Virus record (IMG/VR): IMGVR_UViG_3300023278_002686
Location: 56,270-120,269 of that record
Source: a virus
Length of the DNA stretch: 64,000 nt
Reading direction: 5' to 3' (one strand)
The position numbers and the translations under genes were made by a program. Numbering within the stretch: the stretch's first letter is position 1; each line of letters opens with the position of its first letter. The notes below the pieces were generated by a model. The model was not told the DNA's origin and made no database searches. It saw nothing but the letters and a program-made list of their open reading frames with translations. Shown piece after piece: positions 32,933 through 41,605 of the stretch.

Positions 32933-33675
32933 TGGCTTTAGTAACAGGATTAAATAATTATAATAGTTATTACTCAAACGCAGGTACTTTTAAGAATTCT
33001 CTTTATGCAATAAATATTTCAATAATTGAACATTTTGAAAATTTATTATTTGAAGGAGAAACTACTCGAATGGTGTATTCTTCTAATGAGTTTGCGTTAA
33101 GAGCCAGAGCCAAAACTCAACCAAATAATAATCTTAATTTTCCATTTATGAATTTTAAATTAGGTCAAGGTGGATATTCTGATAGAAATGTTCCTAAAAG
33201 ATGGTATAATAGAGCAGCAGAAGTAGAAGGTATTTATTCTGATATATTACAGCAAAAAGTTAAATGTCTTCCAGTTATTTTTACATATGAATCTACATTA
33301 TTTTTACATATGGATATCGATGCTCAATATGCAATGTATAAATTAAGTTTTGAAAACTCAATGGAAACATATATATCACCTAATCCAAGTTTAACTGTTG
33401 GAGATCATACTTTAGATTTAATTGGAATATTAGGATTTCCTAATCTTGAATGGAATCCTCAATATCAAGAATCAGAATGGCTAACTATGAATAAAATTCA
33501 AACAATTGCGCTGAATTTTACTATAGAATCATTTTTAATAGATGTAAACGCAGATGTAACTATTACTGAGACTAGAGTATTAAATTTTATGACGAATCAT
33601 GATTTGATTGTTGGAGATACTTATGATTCAAATTACAATATTATTTTAGATGATTATTTTAGTGAAACTATTTAA
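32932..33675 (+). CDS. putative tail terminator/connector protein (247 aa)
   Basis: Lies directly upstream of the sheath gene, where myoviruses usually encode tail completion or terminator proteins. Sequence (LYAINISIIEHFENLLFEGETTRMVYSSNEFALR; LPVIFTYESTLFLHMDIDAQYAMYKL) is strand-rich without identifiable motif. Assigned by position. Confidence 0.45.
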   Translation: MALVTGLNNYNSYYSNAGTFKNSLYAINISIIEHFENLLFEGETTRMVYSSNEFALRARAKTQPNNNLNFPFMNFKLGQGGYSDRNVPKRWYNRAAEVEGIYSDILQQKVKCLPVIFTYESTLFLHMDIDAQYAMYKLSFENSMETYISPNPSLTVGDHTLDLIGILGFPNLEWNPQYQESEWLTMNKIQTIALNFTIESFLIDVNADVTITETRVLNFMTNHDLIVGDTYDSNYNIILDDYFSETI

Positions 33676-33685
33676 GAATTTTTTA

Positions 33686-33714
33686 ACTATAATAATATAG
33701 AAAAGATTATAGGA
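33686..33714 (+). promoter_or_regulatory. TATA motif able to pair with the sheath ribosome site region
   Basis: CTATAAT (33688-33694) and ATTATAG (33708-33714) are complementary; the second overlaps the AGGAG ribosome site of the sheath gene. TATA element in the 5' arm. Confidence 0.35.
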
Positions 33715-33721
33715 GATTGAA

Positions 33722-35545
33722 ATGGGAAGTACATGGAGAATTTCAACCGCATTTTTAGATAAATCTGTTGCTATAAAAGAAACGATAGGTAGTATAGGGG
33801 CATCCGTAATTAGAGCGGCTAAAGGACCTACTACACCAATCAAAATATTTGCAGGTCAAGAACAAAGAATTATAGATATATTTGGTAAACCAAATGCAAC
33901 TTATCCTGATGTATGGGATGCTATAGAATATAATAAAAGTTATGATTTGTGGTTAGCAGCACCTGATAAAAGCGGAAAACATGGAGGAGTTTATGTAACT
34001 CCAACGGGAACTGAATCAATTCTTAGTGGATTTTCTTCAATAAGTAGTGTTAGTTTTACAGCACTTCCAACAGAAGAAACATTAGGATCAGGTGATGGAA
34101 GTTCAACAACTTTTGCGATTACGTTAACAGAATATGATGATTATGTAAATCAGTCAATAGATATTCAGGCAGATGGAACATCAATAACATTGGTTGCGAC
34201 TGATGCGAATCCTGAAGTATTAACTTCTGTTGATGCGACTTACGCAGGAACAGGAACATATAATAGAACAACTGGACAATTAAGTTTTACCTTTGACACA
34301 GCTCCAGTAAGTGCGGTGGCTTTAACTGCAAATTATAATATAAGTAGAGCTGATGATATTTATTTTGCATTATTTAATAATAATAGAGAAGCTGATGATT
34401 TAGCAATTCAAGTAACCTATGCAAATAGTTTATTTACAATTGTCGTACAAAAAATAGACGCAGACGGAAATTATATTGCATTAGATGATTCACCTTATAT
34501 TGTTTCTCTTACAGCTGGCTCAAAAGATGGATTTGGTGCTTCAAATTATATTATGGATGTATTCGATGAACATGATCACATAACTCCAGTAATAAATACA
34601 GCTTTAACAGTATCAACTTTTGTAAATGATTCAGATGTAGTCTTAATGGTTGGTGGTTCAAGAGGATCAACTGTAACAATTACAGAATTAACAACTTCTT
34701 GGAATACATTTCAAGATGCTATTAATTATGAAGCAGATATATTCTTTGATTGTACGGCAACTAGTGGAGTAGCAACTTTATTTAATACGCTTAGAAATAC
34801 ATATCAAAAATATTCAATTTACTTATTACATCTAGGAAATGTAACAGCTGCAAATGCGGTAAGTACAAAAGATGCTTTAAGTCTTAACAATAATGGTATA
34901 TGTATATATTGGTCTTGGTTTAAAGTAACGGATACGTATAATAATTCATTTTTCTATTCATCTTGTATGGGTAGAATAGCTTCTAAACATGGTGCAATGA
35001 CGGACGTATATAATGGTTTAGCTCCAGCTTGGATTGATGAAAATGGACATGGTGGACAATTAGGTCCTGGAATAGAAAAACAAGTTAATTCTGCAACTGA
35101 AACTCAATTAGAACTTATGGATACTAATGAAATAAATGGTGTTGTTATTTATCCTGGATACGGAGTACTAATTACATCTCATAAAACATCTCAAACTACA
35201 TTAAGTGATTATTCTTATGTAGGACATATTAGATTAAGAGATTATTTAGTTAAAAATATAATTGACAATGCACTATACGCACAAATTACAAAACTTAATG
35301 ATACAGAACATAGAAATGCTGTGAAAACAAAAGCAGATTTAATTTTAAGTGGACCATTATCATTAGGATTACTAAGAGAAGCAGATTCTAAATGTGATGA
35401 TCAGAATAATAATGATGCTGCATTAGCACGAAGAGAATTTATTTTGGATGTAGCTGTGAAATTTACACCTTTTTCTGACAGAATTAGGTTCAACTTTATT
35501 AATGTTGGACAAAATGTATCAGTTTCAGAAACATTAGGTAGTTAA
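33722..35545 (+). CDS. contractile tail sheath protein (T4 gp18-like)
   Basis: 607 aa (T4 gp18 is 659). N-terminus STWRISTAFLDKSVAIKETIGSIGASVIRAAKGPTTPI has the early conserved strand and G-P-T...P core, followed by the variable Thr/Ser-rich middle domain. The C-terminal domain shows YPGYGVLITSHKTSQTTLSDYSYVGHIRLRDYL and ends with RIRFNFINVGQ. Placed upstream of two tube genes as in T4-like phages. It forms the contractile sleeve around the tail tube. Highly expressed, with GGAG ribosome site. Confidence 0.88.
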   Translation: MGSTWRISTAFLDKSVAIKETIGSIGASVIRAAKGPTTPIKIFAGQEQRIIDIFGKPNATYPDVWDAIEYNKSYDLWLAAPDKSGKHGGVYVTPTGTESILSGFSSISSVSFTALPTEETLGSGDGSSTTFAITLTEYDDYVNQSIDIQADGTSITLVATDANPEVLTSVDATYAGTGTYNRTTGQLSFTFDTAPVSAVALTANYNISRADDIYFALFNNNREADDLAIQVTYANSLFTIVVQKIDADGNYIALDDSPYIVSLTAGSKDGFGASNYIMDVFDEHDHITPVINTALTVSTFVNDSDVVLMVGGSRGSTVTITELTTSWNTFQDAINYEADIFFDCTATSGVATLFNTLRNTYQKYSIYLLHLGNVTAANAVSTKDALSLNNNGICIYWSWFKVTDTYNNSFFYSSCMGRIASKHGAMTDVYNGLAPAWIDENGHGGQLGPGIEKQVNSATETQLELMDTNEINGVVIYPGYGVLITSHKTSQTTLSDYSYVGHIRLRDYLVKNIIDNALYAQITKLNDTEHRNAVKTKADLILSGPLSLGLLREADSKCDDQNNNDAALARREFILDVAVKFTPFSDRIRFNFINVGQNVSVSETLGS

Positions 35546-35562
35546 TATAAAGGAGATAAATA

Positions 35563-36087
35563 ATGGGAATTATAGATGATATATATAATCAAGGTGATGA
35601 CGCATTACTTGATCAATTTGAAGTGAATGTAGCTCCTCTATCTGGTGTTATAGACTCTACTAATCTTAAGTTTAGAATACAGACTTTTGATGCTCCTGAA
35701 GATAGTCTAGGAAATTATGAAATTAAATATAAAGGAATTACGGTTCAAAAGTTTAATGGTGATGATACAACTCCTAAGACTCTTTCATTTACATTAAGAG
35801 TTAATAAAGATTATTCTATATACAAAAAGTTTAAAGATTGGATAGATCTTATTAAAAATCCAGATACAGGTAATGAAACTGCTGATATAATTCAAGGAGG
35901 AATTCCTGCTTGGAGAACAGATATGACATTTAACTCAATCGATGCAAGTGGAGCTCTAACTGGATTAGAAACAACGTATAATGGTTGTTGGCCTCAAAGT
36001 ATTTCAAGTATAAGTTATGATCAAGGATCAGGTGAACCAGTTAATGTAACAATTACTTGTATGTATCTTAAAAAATTAACAAATTAA
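35563..36087 (+). CDS. tail tube protein (T4 gp19-like)
   Basis: 174 aa (gp19 is 163). Starts MGIIDDIYNQGDDALLDQFEVNVAP; FRIQTFDAPEDSLGNYEIKYKGITVQKFNGDDTTPKTLSFTLRVNKDYSIYKKFKDW gives the typical beta-barrel with the F-T-F-R-x-D-x-x-x-x-Y-x-x-x-x-W pattern of gp19 proteins. AAGGAG ribosome site. Polymerises into the inner tube. A terminator follows. Confidence 0.85.
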   Translation: MGIIDDIYNQGDDALLDQFEVNVAPLSGVIDSTNLKFRIQTFDAPEDSLGNYEIKYKGITVQKFNGDDTTPKTLSFTLRVNKDYSIYKKFKDWIDLIKNPDTGNETADIIQGGIPAWRTDMTFNSIDASGALTGLETTYNGCWPQSISSISYDQGSGEPVNVTITCMYLKKLTN

Positions 36088-36110
36088 TTAATCCTCCTTA
36101 ATTAATATTT
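36084..36110 (+). terminator. intrinsic terminator after tail tube gene
   Basis: TTAATTAA (36084-36091), loop TCCTCC, TTAATTAA (36098-36105), then TATTTTT. The stem is AT-only, so efficiency is uncertain. The loop TCCTCC is complementary to GGAGGA ribosome sites. Confidence 0.5.
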
Positions 36111-36113
36111 TTA

Positions 36114-36155
36114 GTCCTTTTGTACAACTATATTTATATAATAGTATGAAAGGAC
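36114..36155 (+). promoter_or_regulatory. ribosome-site-hiding hairpin with TATA motif in the loop
   Basis: GTCCTTT (36114-36120) pairs with AAAGGAC (36149-36155), which contains the AAAGGA ribosome site of the 36166 gene; six T follow shortly after. The loop holds ACTATATTTATATAAT. Initiation at that TATA motif would begin inside the loop and free the ribosome site. Same design as 28875-28910. Confidence 0.5.
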
Positions 36156-36165
36156 ATTTTTTATT

Positions 36166-36699
36166 ATGGGTTTAATTGACGATGTATATAACTTAGGTGA
36201 CGATGTTATAAATTATCAATTTGATATTTCATTTTCTTTAATAGGTATTGTAATAGATGCCATAAATAGATTTCAACAACAACCTGTAGATAGTGATATA
36301 AATTTAAGAGTAAATACTTTTAACATTCCTGAAATAAGTGTTGGTAATAATACAATCAATTATCAAGGTTATCAAATGATAAAACCAAATGGATCTAGTC
36401 AGACTCCATATACATTTACATTTGATTTAAGAATAGATAAACAGTGGAATTATTATACATTATTTCAAACATGGGCTATGTTAGTTTATCGTCCATATAT
36501 AGGATTATTTTCTCCAGATAAAGTTGGAGGAATAGCACCTACTTTAAGAACAACTATAAGAGTAGAATCGAATGGAAAAGGTTGGAGTTTTTTAGGAGCA
36601 TATCCTAGTACAGTAGGAGGAGTAGCATTTAGTAAATCAGATAATACTCCAATAGTTGTTCCTATCACAATGACTTTTGCTTCGATGATACCATTTTAA
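36166..36699 (+). CDS. second tail tube-like protein (gp19 paralog)
   Basis: 177 aa. Begins MGLIDDVYNLGDDVINYQFDISFS, nearly the same start as the first tube protein, with LRVNTFNIPEISVGNNTINYQGYQMIKPNG and FTFDLRIDKQWNYYTLFQTWAM as the gp19 core. It may be a minor tube ring, a tube initiator or a terminator. Separate regulation (hairpin plus TATA motif) suggests a different expression level from the first copy. Confidence 0.7.
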   Translation: MGLIDDVYNLGDDVINYQFDISFSLIGIVIDAINRFQQQPVDSDINLRVNTFNIPEISVGNNTINYQGYQMIKPNGSSQTPYTFTFDLRIDKQWNYYTLFQTWAMLVYRPYIGLFSPDKVGGIAPTLRTTIRVESNGKGWSFLGAYPSTVGGVAFSKSDNTPIVVPITMTFASMIPF

Positions 36700-36708
36700 G
36701 GATTAATT

Positions 36709-37275
36709 ATGATAGATGAAGTTTTAAATCCATTAATGTATGAACCTCTTCAAATTAAAAGTAGATGGAAATTTTCAGTTGAATTTCCAGTATATACATC
36801 AAAACATCCACAATTAAAAAATATAGAATATTTAGTTAAAAGTATAAATCTTCCATTTGATAAAATTACAACAGAAACAAATGCTACTGGAGAAAAAATA
36901 CCTTCAAAGTATGTATATCCTGAAAGCATTTCAATAGAAATATATGAAAATAAAGATTTTAATACATTAGTGTATTTTAAAGCATGGAAAGATGCTATAT
37001 ACGATCCAATAGAAAAAAGATTTAAAATAGGTGATGAGTTTCAAGATAGTGGTATAAGACAAGGAACACTAGAATTTTATGATGATCATATAGGTCCTAA
37101 TTTTTCTAATTTATCTGAAATGGCTTTAAAATCAAAACCGATAACTGTTCCCAATAAGAAATTTGAACTAATAAATATGAAGTTTTTAGGATTTGGTGAT
37201 CTAAGTCTTTCTAAAGAAGAAAATGATTTTTTAACTTATACTTTAAATTTTTCTGTAGATCAAGTTAATTACTAG
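36709..37275 (+). CDS. tube-like baseplate protein (gp48/gp54-type candidate)
   Basis: 188 aa. Same barrel pattern as the tube proteins (FSVEFPVYTSKHPQLKNIEYLVKSINLPFDKITTETNATGEKIPSKY; EIYENKDFNTLVYFKAWKDAIYDP) but longer loops. In myoviruses tube-like folds cap the baseplate hub and start the tube. Nine nt after the second tube gene. Confidence 0.55.
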   Translation: MIDEVLNPLMYEPLQIKSRWKFSVEFPVYTSKHPQLKNIEYLVKSINLPFDKITTETNATGEKIPSKYVYPESISIEIYENKDFNTLVYFKAWKDAIYDPIEKRFKIGDEFQDSGIRQGTLEFYDDHIGPNFSNLSEMALKSKPITVPNKKFELINMKFLGFGDLSLSKEENDFLTYTLNFSVDQVNY

Positions 37276-37276
37276 A

Positions 37277-37300
37277 CTATATATATAAGAAAATATTTTA
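37277..37300 (+). promoter_or_regulatory. TATA-like late-promoter motif
   Basis: GACTATATATATAAG precedes TTTTAGGAGATT of the 37313 gene; same word as at other virion genes. Confidence 0.35.
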
Positions 37301-37312
37301 GGAGATTATATT

Positions 37313-38320
37313 ATGACTACAACTCAAATAAATCAAAAAAAGATTACTATGGATAATCTTATTATAGACGATGATAAAAAACCTACAACTATTCCATCAG
37401 GACATATTTGTATTAAATTAGATTCTATAGGAAAATTAAATACACCTTTAGAATTACATTTTAGAAATTATAATATGGATGAATTATATGATTTAGCAGA
37501 TACTAGTCAAGAAGCATATTTAGAAATATTAATGAATTGTCTTAATAAAATGGTTTATGAAGATTTTGATTGTAAAAATTTACATGAAGAAGATCTTAAA
37601 AAAATTCTTTTTGGTATTTATGCAAAATGGTGGAGTAAAAAATTAGAAGGATATACTTATTATTATGATATTAACAAAATAGAACCAAAAGAAGGTGAAA
37701 ATCGTAATGATGTAATAGGAGAAGCAATAATTCCTATTAAAAATATTAAAACAAAACCTCTTGGAAAGAAAGTAAAAATACCTATTAATATAAAAATAGA
37801 TAATAAAACTGTAAAATTTACATTACCTATTATGGGTATGTTTATTGAAGCACAAAAATATTTATATGATTTATATGCTTTTGAAGAAAGATCTTTTTCA
37901 GATTTTAAACCTCAATATATAGAGTATACTAAATTAATGGAAGAGAAGAAATTTAAAGAAGCTCAATCATTAGATATTGATCATAAAGTTAGAGAAGAAT
38001 ATGAAAAATTCTATAATAAAAAAGCAGATACTCTTTTTAGACTTATGGAAGCCCAGTTATTAGTTGGAATAAATGATGAGAATTATAATACAATAGAACA
38101 AAAACTTGAAGCTGTAAAAACAGTAGAAGGACATTATTGGAAAGCTTTCAAAGAAGTAAAAGAAAAAAATTGTGAGTTTGGAATTAATCCAGAAGTAGAA
38201 TTCATGTGTAATAAAGCAGAAAAATTAATTAAACGGAGGTTTCTTTTTCAATTCATGGATTTCATACCGACCGATCACGATCAAAACGTTACATCATATG
38301 ATGTTTCTTTTGGAGATTAA
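37313..38320 (+). CDS. tail assembly chaperone upstream of tape measure (335 aa)
   Basis: Located immediately before the tape measure gene, where tailed phages encode the G-type chaperone. GHICIKLDSIGKLNTPLELHFRNYNMDELYDLADTSQEAYLEIL and KILFGIYAKWWSKKLEGY are helical. A +1-frame reading continues past its stop as a T-like extension (38310-38447). It would hold the tape measure before tube assembly. Family assignment is by place and architecture. Confidence 0.6.
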   Translation: MTTTQINQKKITMDNLIIDDDKKPTTIPSGHICIKLDSIGKLNTPLELHFRNYNMDELYDLADTSQEAYLEILMNCLNKMVYEDFDCKNLHEEDLKKILFGIYAKWWSKKLEGYTYYYDINKIEPKEGENRNDVIGEAIIPIKNIKTKPLGKKVKIPINIKIDNKTVKFTLPIMGMFIEAQKYLYDLYAFEERSFSDFKPQYIEYTKLMEEKKFKEAQSLDIDHKVREEYEKFYNKKADTLFRLMEAQLLVGINDENYNTIEQKLEAVKTVEGHYWKAFKEVKEKNCEFGINPEVEFMCNKAEKLIKRRFLFQFMDFIPTDHDQNVTSYDVSFGD

Positions 38321-38447
38321 TTTCCATTGGAGCGAAGAAGAAATTAGGAAGATGCCAGCAGATATAGTAAAGAAAAGAATAGAACAACTTATTGAACATA
38401 AAAAAGAACATCCAGAAGTATGTCCATTTATGGCACCTAAAAAATAA
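38310..38447 (+). CDS. T-like frameshift extension of the tail assembly chaperone
   Basis: In the +1 frame relative to the 37313 gene, codons from 38310 read LEINFHWSEEEIRKM...PFMAPKK. FHWSEEEIRKMPADI is typical of the T part of phage G/GT chaperones (FHWxxxEIxxM). The shift would occur near GTTTCTTTTGGAG just before the 38318 stop. An independent start (ATG 38352) would make only 31 residues and lacks a ribosome site. +1 (or -2) shifts are less common than -1, so this needs proof. Confidence 0.5.
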   Translation: MEINFHWSEEEIRKMPADIVKKRIEQLIEHKKEHPEVCPFMAPKK

Positions 38448-38465
38448 AAAAAGGACTATATAATT

Positions 38466-40592
38466 ATGAGCGATATAGCAAAAATTCCAATGTTAAAACC
38501 CACTGTAAATGAAGGTGCTTATAGAAAAGAAGTACTCTCAATATTAGGTGATATTCATAGTTATGTAGCTGGAGGCTCTAATCAATTTGGAGGACAAACT
38601 ACTCCAGCTCCTACACCTTCGTCCATGCCAACTCAAGAATGGGATCAAAAACCTGAAGAAGAAAAAGTTGGTAAGAAAAATGATAAGAAAATGAAAGAAT
38701 TCTTTAGAAAAATGGGTGATGGAGTTAAGAATACATTTAAAGGATTAACAGATAATCCTGAATTAAAAAAACATGCTTCTAGAGCTATATTAGGACCACT
38801 TAGTTTGATATTGACACCTCTTAATCAAACATTTGGGTTAAGTGGAAAATTTGGTAAATTATTTGGTGGCTTATTTAAAAAGAAAGATAAAAAAGATAAA
38901 AAGAAAAAAGATAATAAAGCTCTTCCTGACAAAAAGATTCCACCTAAAGAAAATATGATTAAAAAGTATGGAATTATAGGAGCTGTAGGTGTTTATCTAG
39001 GTAGAATATTAAAAGGTGATGATGATAATAAAAAGAAAGGAAAAGGGATTTTTAGTAATCTTCTTTCTAGTATCTTTGGAGGAGCGGCTGGAGCAGGAAT
39101 GGCTGCTAAGATTGGTCCTATTTTAGGTAAAGTATTACCTATAGCTGGAATAATAGCAAGTCTTTTATGGGCTGTTATGGATGGTCTTGCTGGCATGAAA
39201 AAAGCTGAGGAATGGGGTGTTGGAAAATCAGACGCATTCATTGGAGCTTTTTTAGGTGGTACTGGATCAGGTTGGAAAAATGCTTTTAAAAATGCTGGTA
39301 AATGGGCTTTAATGGGAGTTAGTGTTGGTTTCTTAGCAGGTGGTCCTGTAGGAGCTATCATAGGTGGTTTATTAGGAGCTGCTATTGGTGGTATTTTAGG
39401 ATTTATTGGTGGAGAGAAAATAGCTAAATTTGTTAAAGGAGTAGGTGCTTTTTTTAAAAAAGCTATTGGAGCAGTTTGGAAAGGAATAAAAGGTATTGGA
39501 AGTTTATTTGGATGGATTGGTAAACGAATTTGGAAAGGATTAAAAGCAGCTACAAAATTTGTAGCTAAAGTTGGTTCTATGGTAGTTAATATAGTAAAAC
39601 AACCTTTTCTTTGGATGTTTGATTTCTTTAAAGGATCTCCTGAAAAGAAAAAAGAAATGATAAAAGAATTAGGTAAAAATATAGGTAAGTTTGTAGGAGC
39701 TATATTTGATTTCATTATGAAACCAATTAAAAAAATATTCCCAGCTTTAAGAGGACCTATTGATAAATTTAAACAAATAATGGGTAGTATGTGGGGAGCA
39801 TTAACTAGTTTTTTTGCTGGAATTGGAGAAGGTTTAGGAAAAGCTTCAGATTGGGCTATGACTTATATAATAAAACCCGTAGGTAATTTTATTAATAATC
39901 TTATTATTAAACCATTAAAATCAGCTTTTCAAAAAATAGTTAAGTTTTTTGTTAATATTGGAGATTGGTTTGGGTTCGTATGGGATAGAATTAAAAGTGG
40001 AGATGTAAAAGGAATTTTTAGTAAAACTAAATTACAAGAATTTAAATATAAAAAAGATGAAAAAAGATATGCAGAATCACGAAAAAATTTAAAAACTGAT
40101 CCAGAGTTTGCAACATATCTAAAAGAAAGAATGAAAACAAATAAAAGATATGCTAAATGGATTAAACAAAATTATGGAAAGATGGATTTTAAAAAAATCG
40201 CTAGATTTGAATCGGAAGGTCAAGTAGGACAAGAATATTTAAAATCTCAAGGTATTGAAAAACCAATAGGATCTTATCATATTGGAACTCGATCAGCTAC
40301 TGAAGGTCTTGCTTATCTACGTAATAATGAAGAAGTATTATCTCCAATGGAATCAGCTAGATATCGATCTATGTATAATGAAACAGGACAAGATAAGAAT
40401 ATTCAAAACTTAATATCTTCTGTAGATCGAACAGGACAAGAACAAATAAATTATTCAGCAGAAACAGTGACTGTATTAAAAGAATTATTAGATACATTAA
40501 AGAAAAAAGAAATGAGTCCAAATATAAATAATGTAATTCCAGATGATATGGGATTTAATGCCGATATGTATCGAATGAAGTTAGCTTATTAG
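38466..40592 (+). CDS. tail tape measure protein
   Basis: 708 aa, the longest gene of the window. Lys-rich N-terminal third, then alternating Gly/Ala-rich hydrophobic helices (AGAGMAAKIGPILGKVLPIAGIIASLLWAV; GGPVGAIIGGLLGAAIGGILGFIGGEK) and amphipathic repeats typical of tape measures, and a C-terminal globular part. Placed after the chaperone and before the hub genes. The length sets tail length and the hydrophobic segments may enter the host membrane. Start at ATG 38466, beside ACTATATAATT and AAAGGA. Confidence 0.8.
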   Translation: MSDIAKIPMLKPTVNEGAYRKEVLSILGDIHSYVAGGSNQFGGQTTPAPTPSSMPTQEWDQKPEEEKVGKKNDKKMKEFFRKMGDGVKNTFKGLTDNPELKKHASRAILGPLSLILTPLNQTFGLSGKFGKLFGGLFKKKDKKDKKKKDNKALPDKKIPPKENMIKKYGIIGAVGVYLGRILKGDDDNKKKGKGIFSNLLSSIFGGAAGAGMAAKIGPILGKVLPIAGIIASLLWAVMDGLAGMKKAEEWGVGKSDAFIGAFLGGTGSGWKNAFKNAGKWALMGVSVGFLAGGPVGAIIGGLLGAAIGGILGFIGGEKIAKFVKGVGAFFKKAIGAVWKGIKGIGSLFGWIGKRIWKGLKAATKFVAKVGSMVVNIVKQPFLWMFDFFKGSPEKKKEMIKELGKNIGKFVGAIFDFIMKPIKKIFPALRGPIDKFKQIMGSMWGALTSFFAGIGEGLGKASDWAMTYIIKPVGNFINNLIIKPLKSAFQKIVKFFVNIGDWFGFVWDRIKSGDVKGIFSKTKLQEFKYKKDEKRYAESRKNLKTDPEFATYLKERMKTNKRYAKWIKQNYGKMDFKKIARFESEGQVGQEYLKSQGIEKPIGSYHIGTRSATEGLAYLRNNEEVLSPMESARYRSMYNETGQDKNIQNLISSVDRTGQEQINYSAETVTVLKELLDTLKKKEMSPNINNVIPDDMGFNADMYRMKLAY

Positions 40593-40601
40593 GAGTATAA
40601 G

Positions 40602-41291
40602 ATGAGTAGAAATGCACAAGCTGTAAAAGTACCTCCAGGAAAAAAAGTACAAATTTTCAATGGAGCTACAAATATATTAAATGGTTTAAATCCCAAACCT
40701 CAAAGTGAATTAGTATTAGCTGAAGAAATTCAATTATCTATATCATCTAATTTCTCTCCAGTAATGGGATCTAATGATATATTTAAAGTAGGAAGTTTAA
40801 TAAGTTCTGCCTTTAATGTAGGAACATTAGGAGCATATAAACAATTTGGATTTCAATCATGGACTGGAACGAATCCTATTTCAACAACATTTACAATTGA
40901 TATTCATCGAGTTTCAAATGCTTATATAGATGTATGGAAACCAGCTCAATTATTAATGAGATTACCACTTCCTGTAGAAGGTGATCATGGAAATTTACAT
41001 GCACCTGGTCCTTCATTCTTAGATGTAATAAATGATACAGCAGGAACAGATATAAAAATAGGTGGTAATAAAATAGTAACTTTTAAAAAACTTAACCTAT
41101 TAATTGGTGAATTCTTATATATGAACTATGTTCTAATAAAAAGAGTTGAACCAACCTTTAGTACTGAAGTTGATGATACTGGATGTCCTGTATTTTGTAA
41201 GTTAGCAGTAGATGTAGATACTGTCTATACTGGAACAGCTAATGTAATAGCTAACATGGAAGTAAAAAATAGTAGGAGAAATTTAAAATGA
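40602..41291 (+). CDS. putative baseplate hub-associated protein (229 aa)
   Basis: Beta-rich (EEIQLSISSNFSPVMGSNDIF; ISTTFTIDIHRVSNAYIDVWKPAQLLMRLPLPV), between the tape measure and the gp53-like gene. It could be a tube-initiator or hub-connector. Overlaps the next gene by 4 nt. Confidence 0.5.
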   Translation: MSRNAQAVKVPPGKKVQIFNGATNILNGLNPKPQSELVLAEEIQLSISSNFSPVMGSNDIFKVGSLISSAFNVGTLGAYKQFGFQSWTGTNPISTTFTIDIHRVSNAYIDVWKPAQLLMRLPLPVEGDHGNLHAPGPSFLDVINDTAGTDIKIGGNKIVTFKKLNLLIGEFLYMNYVLIKRVEPTFSTEVDDTGCPVFCKLAVDVDTVYTGTANVIANMEVKNSRRNLK

Positions 41292-41602
41292 CCTTTACAC
41301 GATACGCAGTAATCCCAGATTCAAGTGATACTGATACAAATAGTAATTATTATCCTGATATAATGCAATTTCCAGTAGAAGATTTTAAGTATTCACAACC
41401 TCCTGTTGAATATACTATGACTGAAATGGATATAGATAGATTTGATTTATTAGTTACTAAATTTTATGGATCTATAGAATATTCTGATATAATATTATGG
41501 CTTAATAATGTAGAATATATACATAGACTTTCATCAGGTGACTCGATGTTACTTCCTTTAAGAAATGATATAGATAACTTTTACATTGAAAATAAGGTAT
41601 AA
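41288..41602 (+). CDS. LysM-like baseplate wedge protein (T4 gp53 / P2 gpX-like)
   Basis: 104 aa. MDIDRFDLLVTKFYGSIEYSDIILWLNNVEYIHRLSSGDSMLLPLRND has the D-x-L...Y-G...W-x-x-x...N...I-x-x-G-x-x-L-x-L-P pattern of LysM-like baseplate proteins. gp53 clamps wedges around the hub. Adjacent to hub and spike genes. Confidence 0.65.
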   Translation: MTFTRYAVIPDSSDTDTNSNYYPDIMQFPVEDFKYSQPPVEYTMTEMDIDRFDLLVTKFYGSIEYSDIILWLNNVEYIHRLSSGDSMLLPLRNDIDNFYIENKV

Positions 41603-41605
41603 CAA

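Noticed and set aside
38993-39715. 240-codon - strand open frame opposite the tape measure gene
   Set aside because: It is Pro/Ala-rich only because it mirrors the Gly/Ala/Lys-rich tape measure codons, and it has no ribosome site or promoter.
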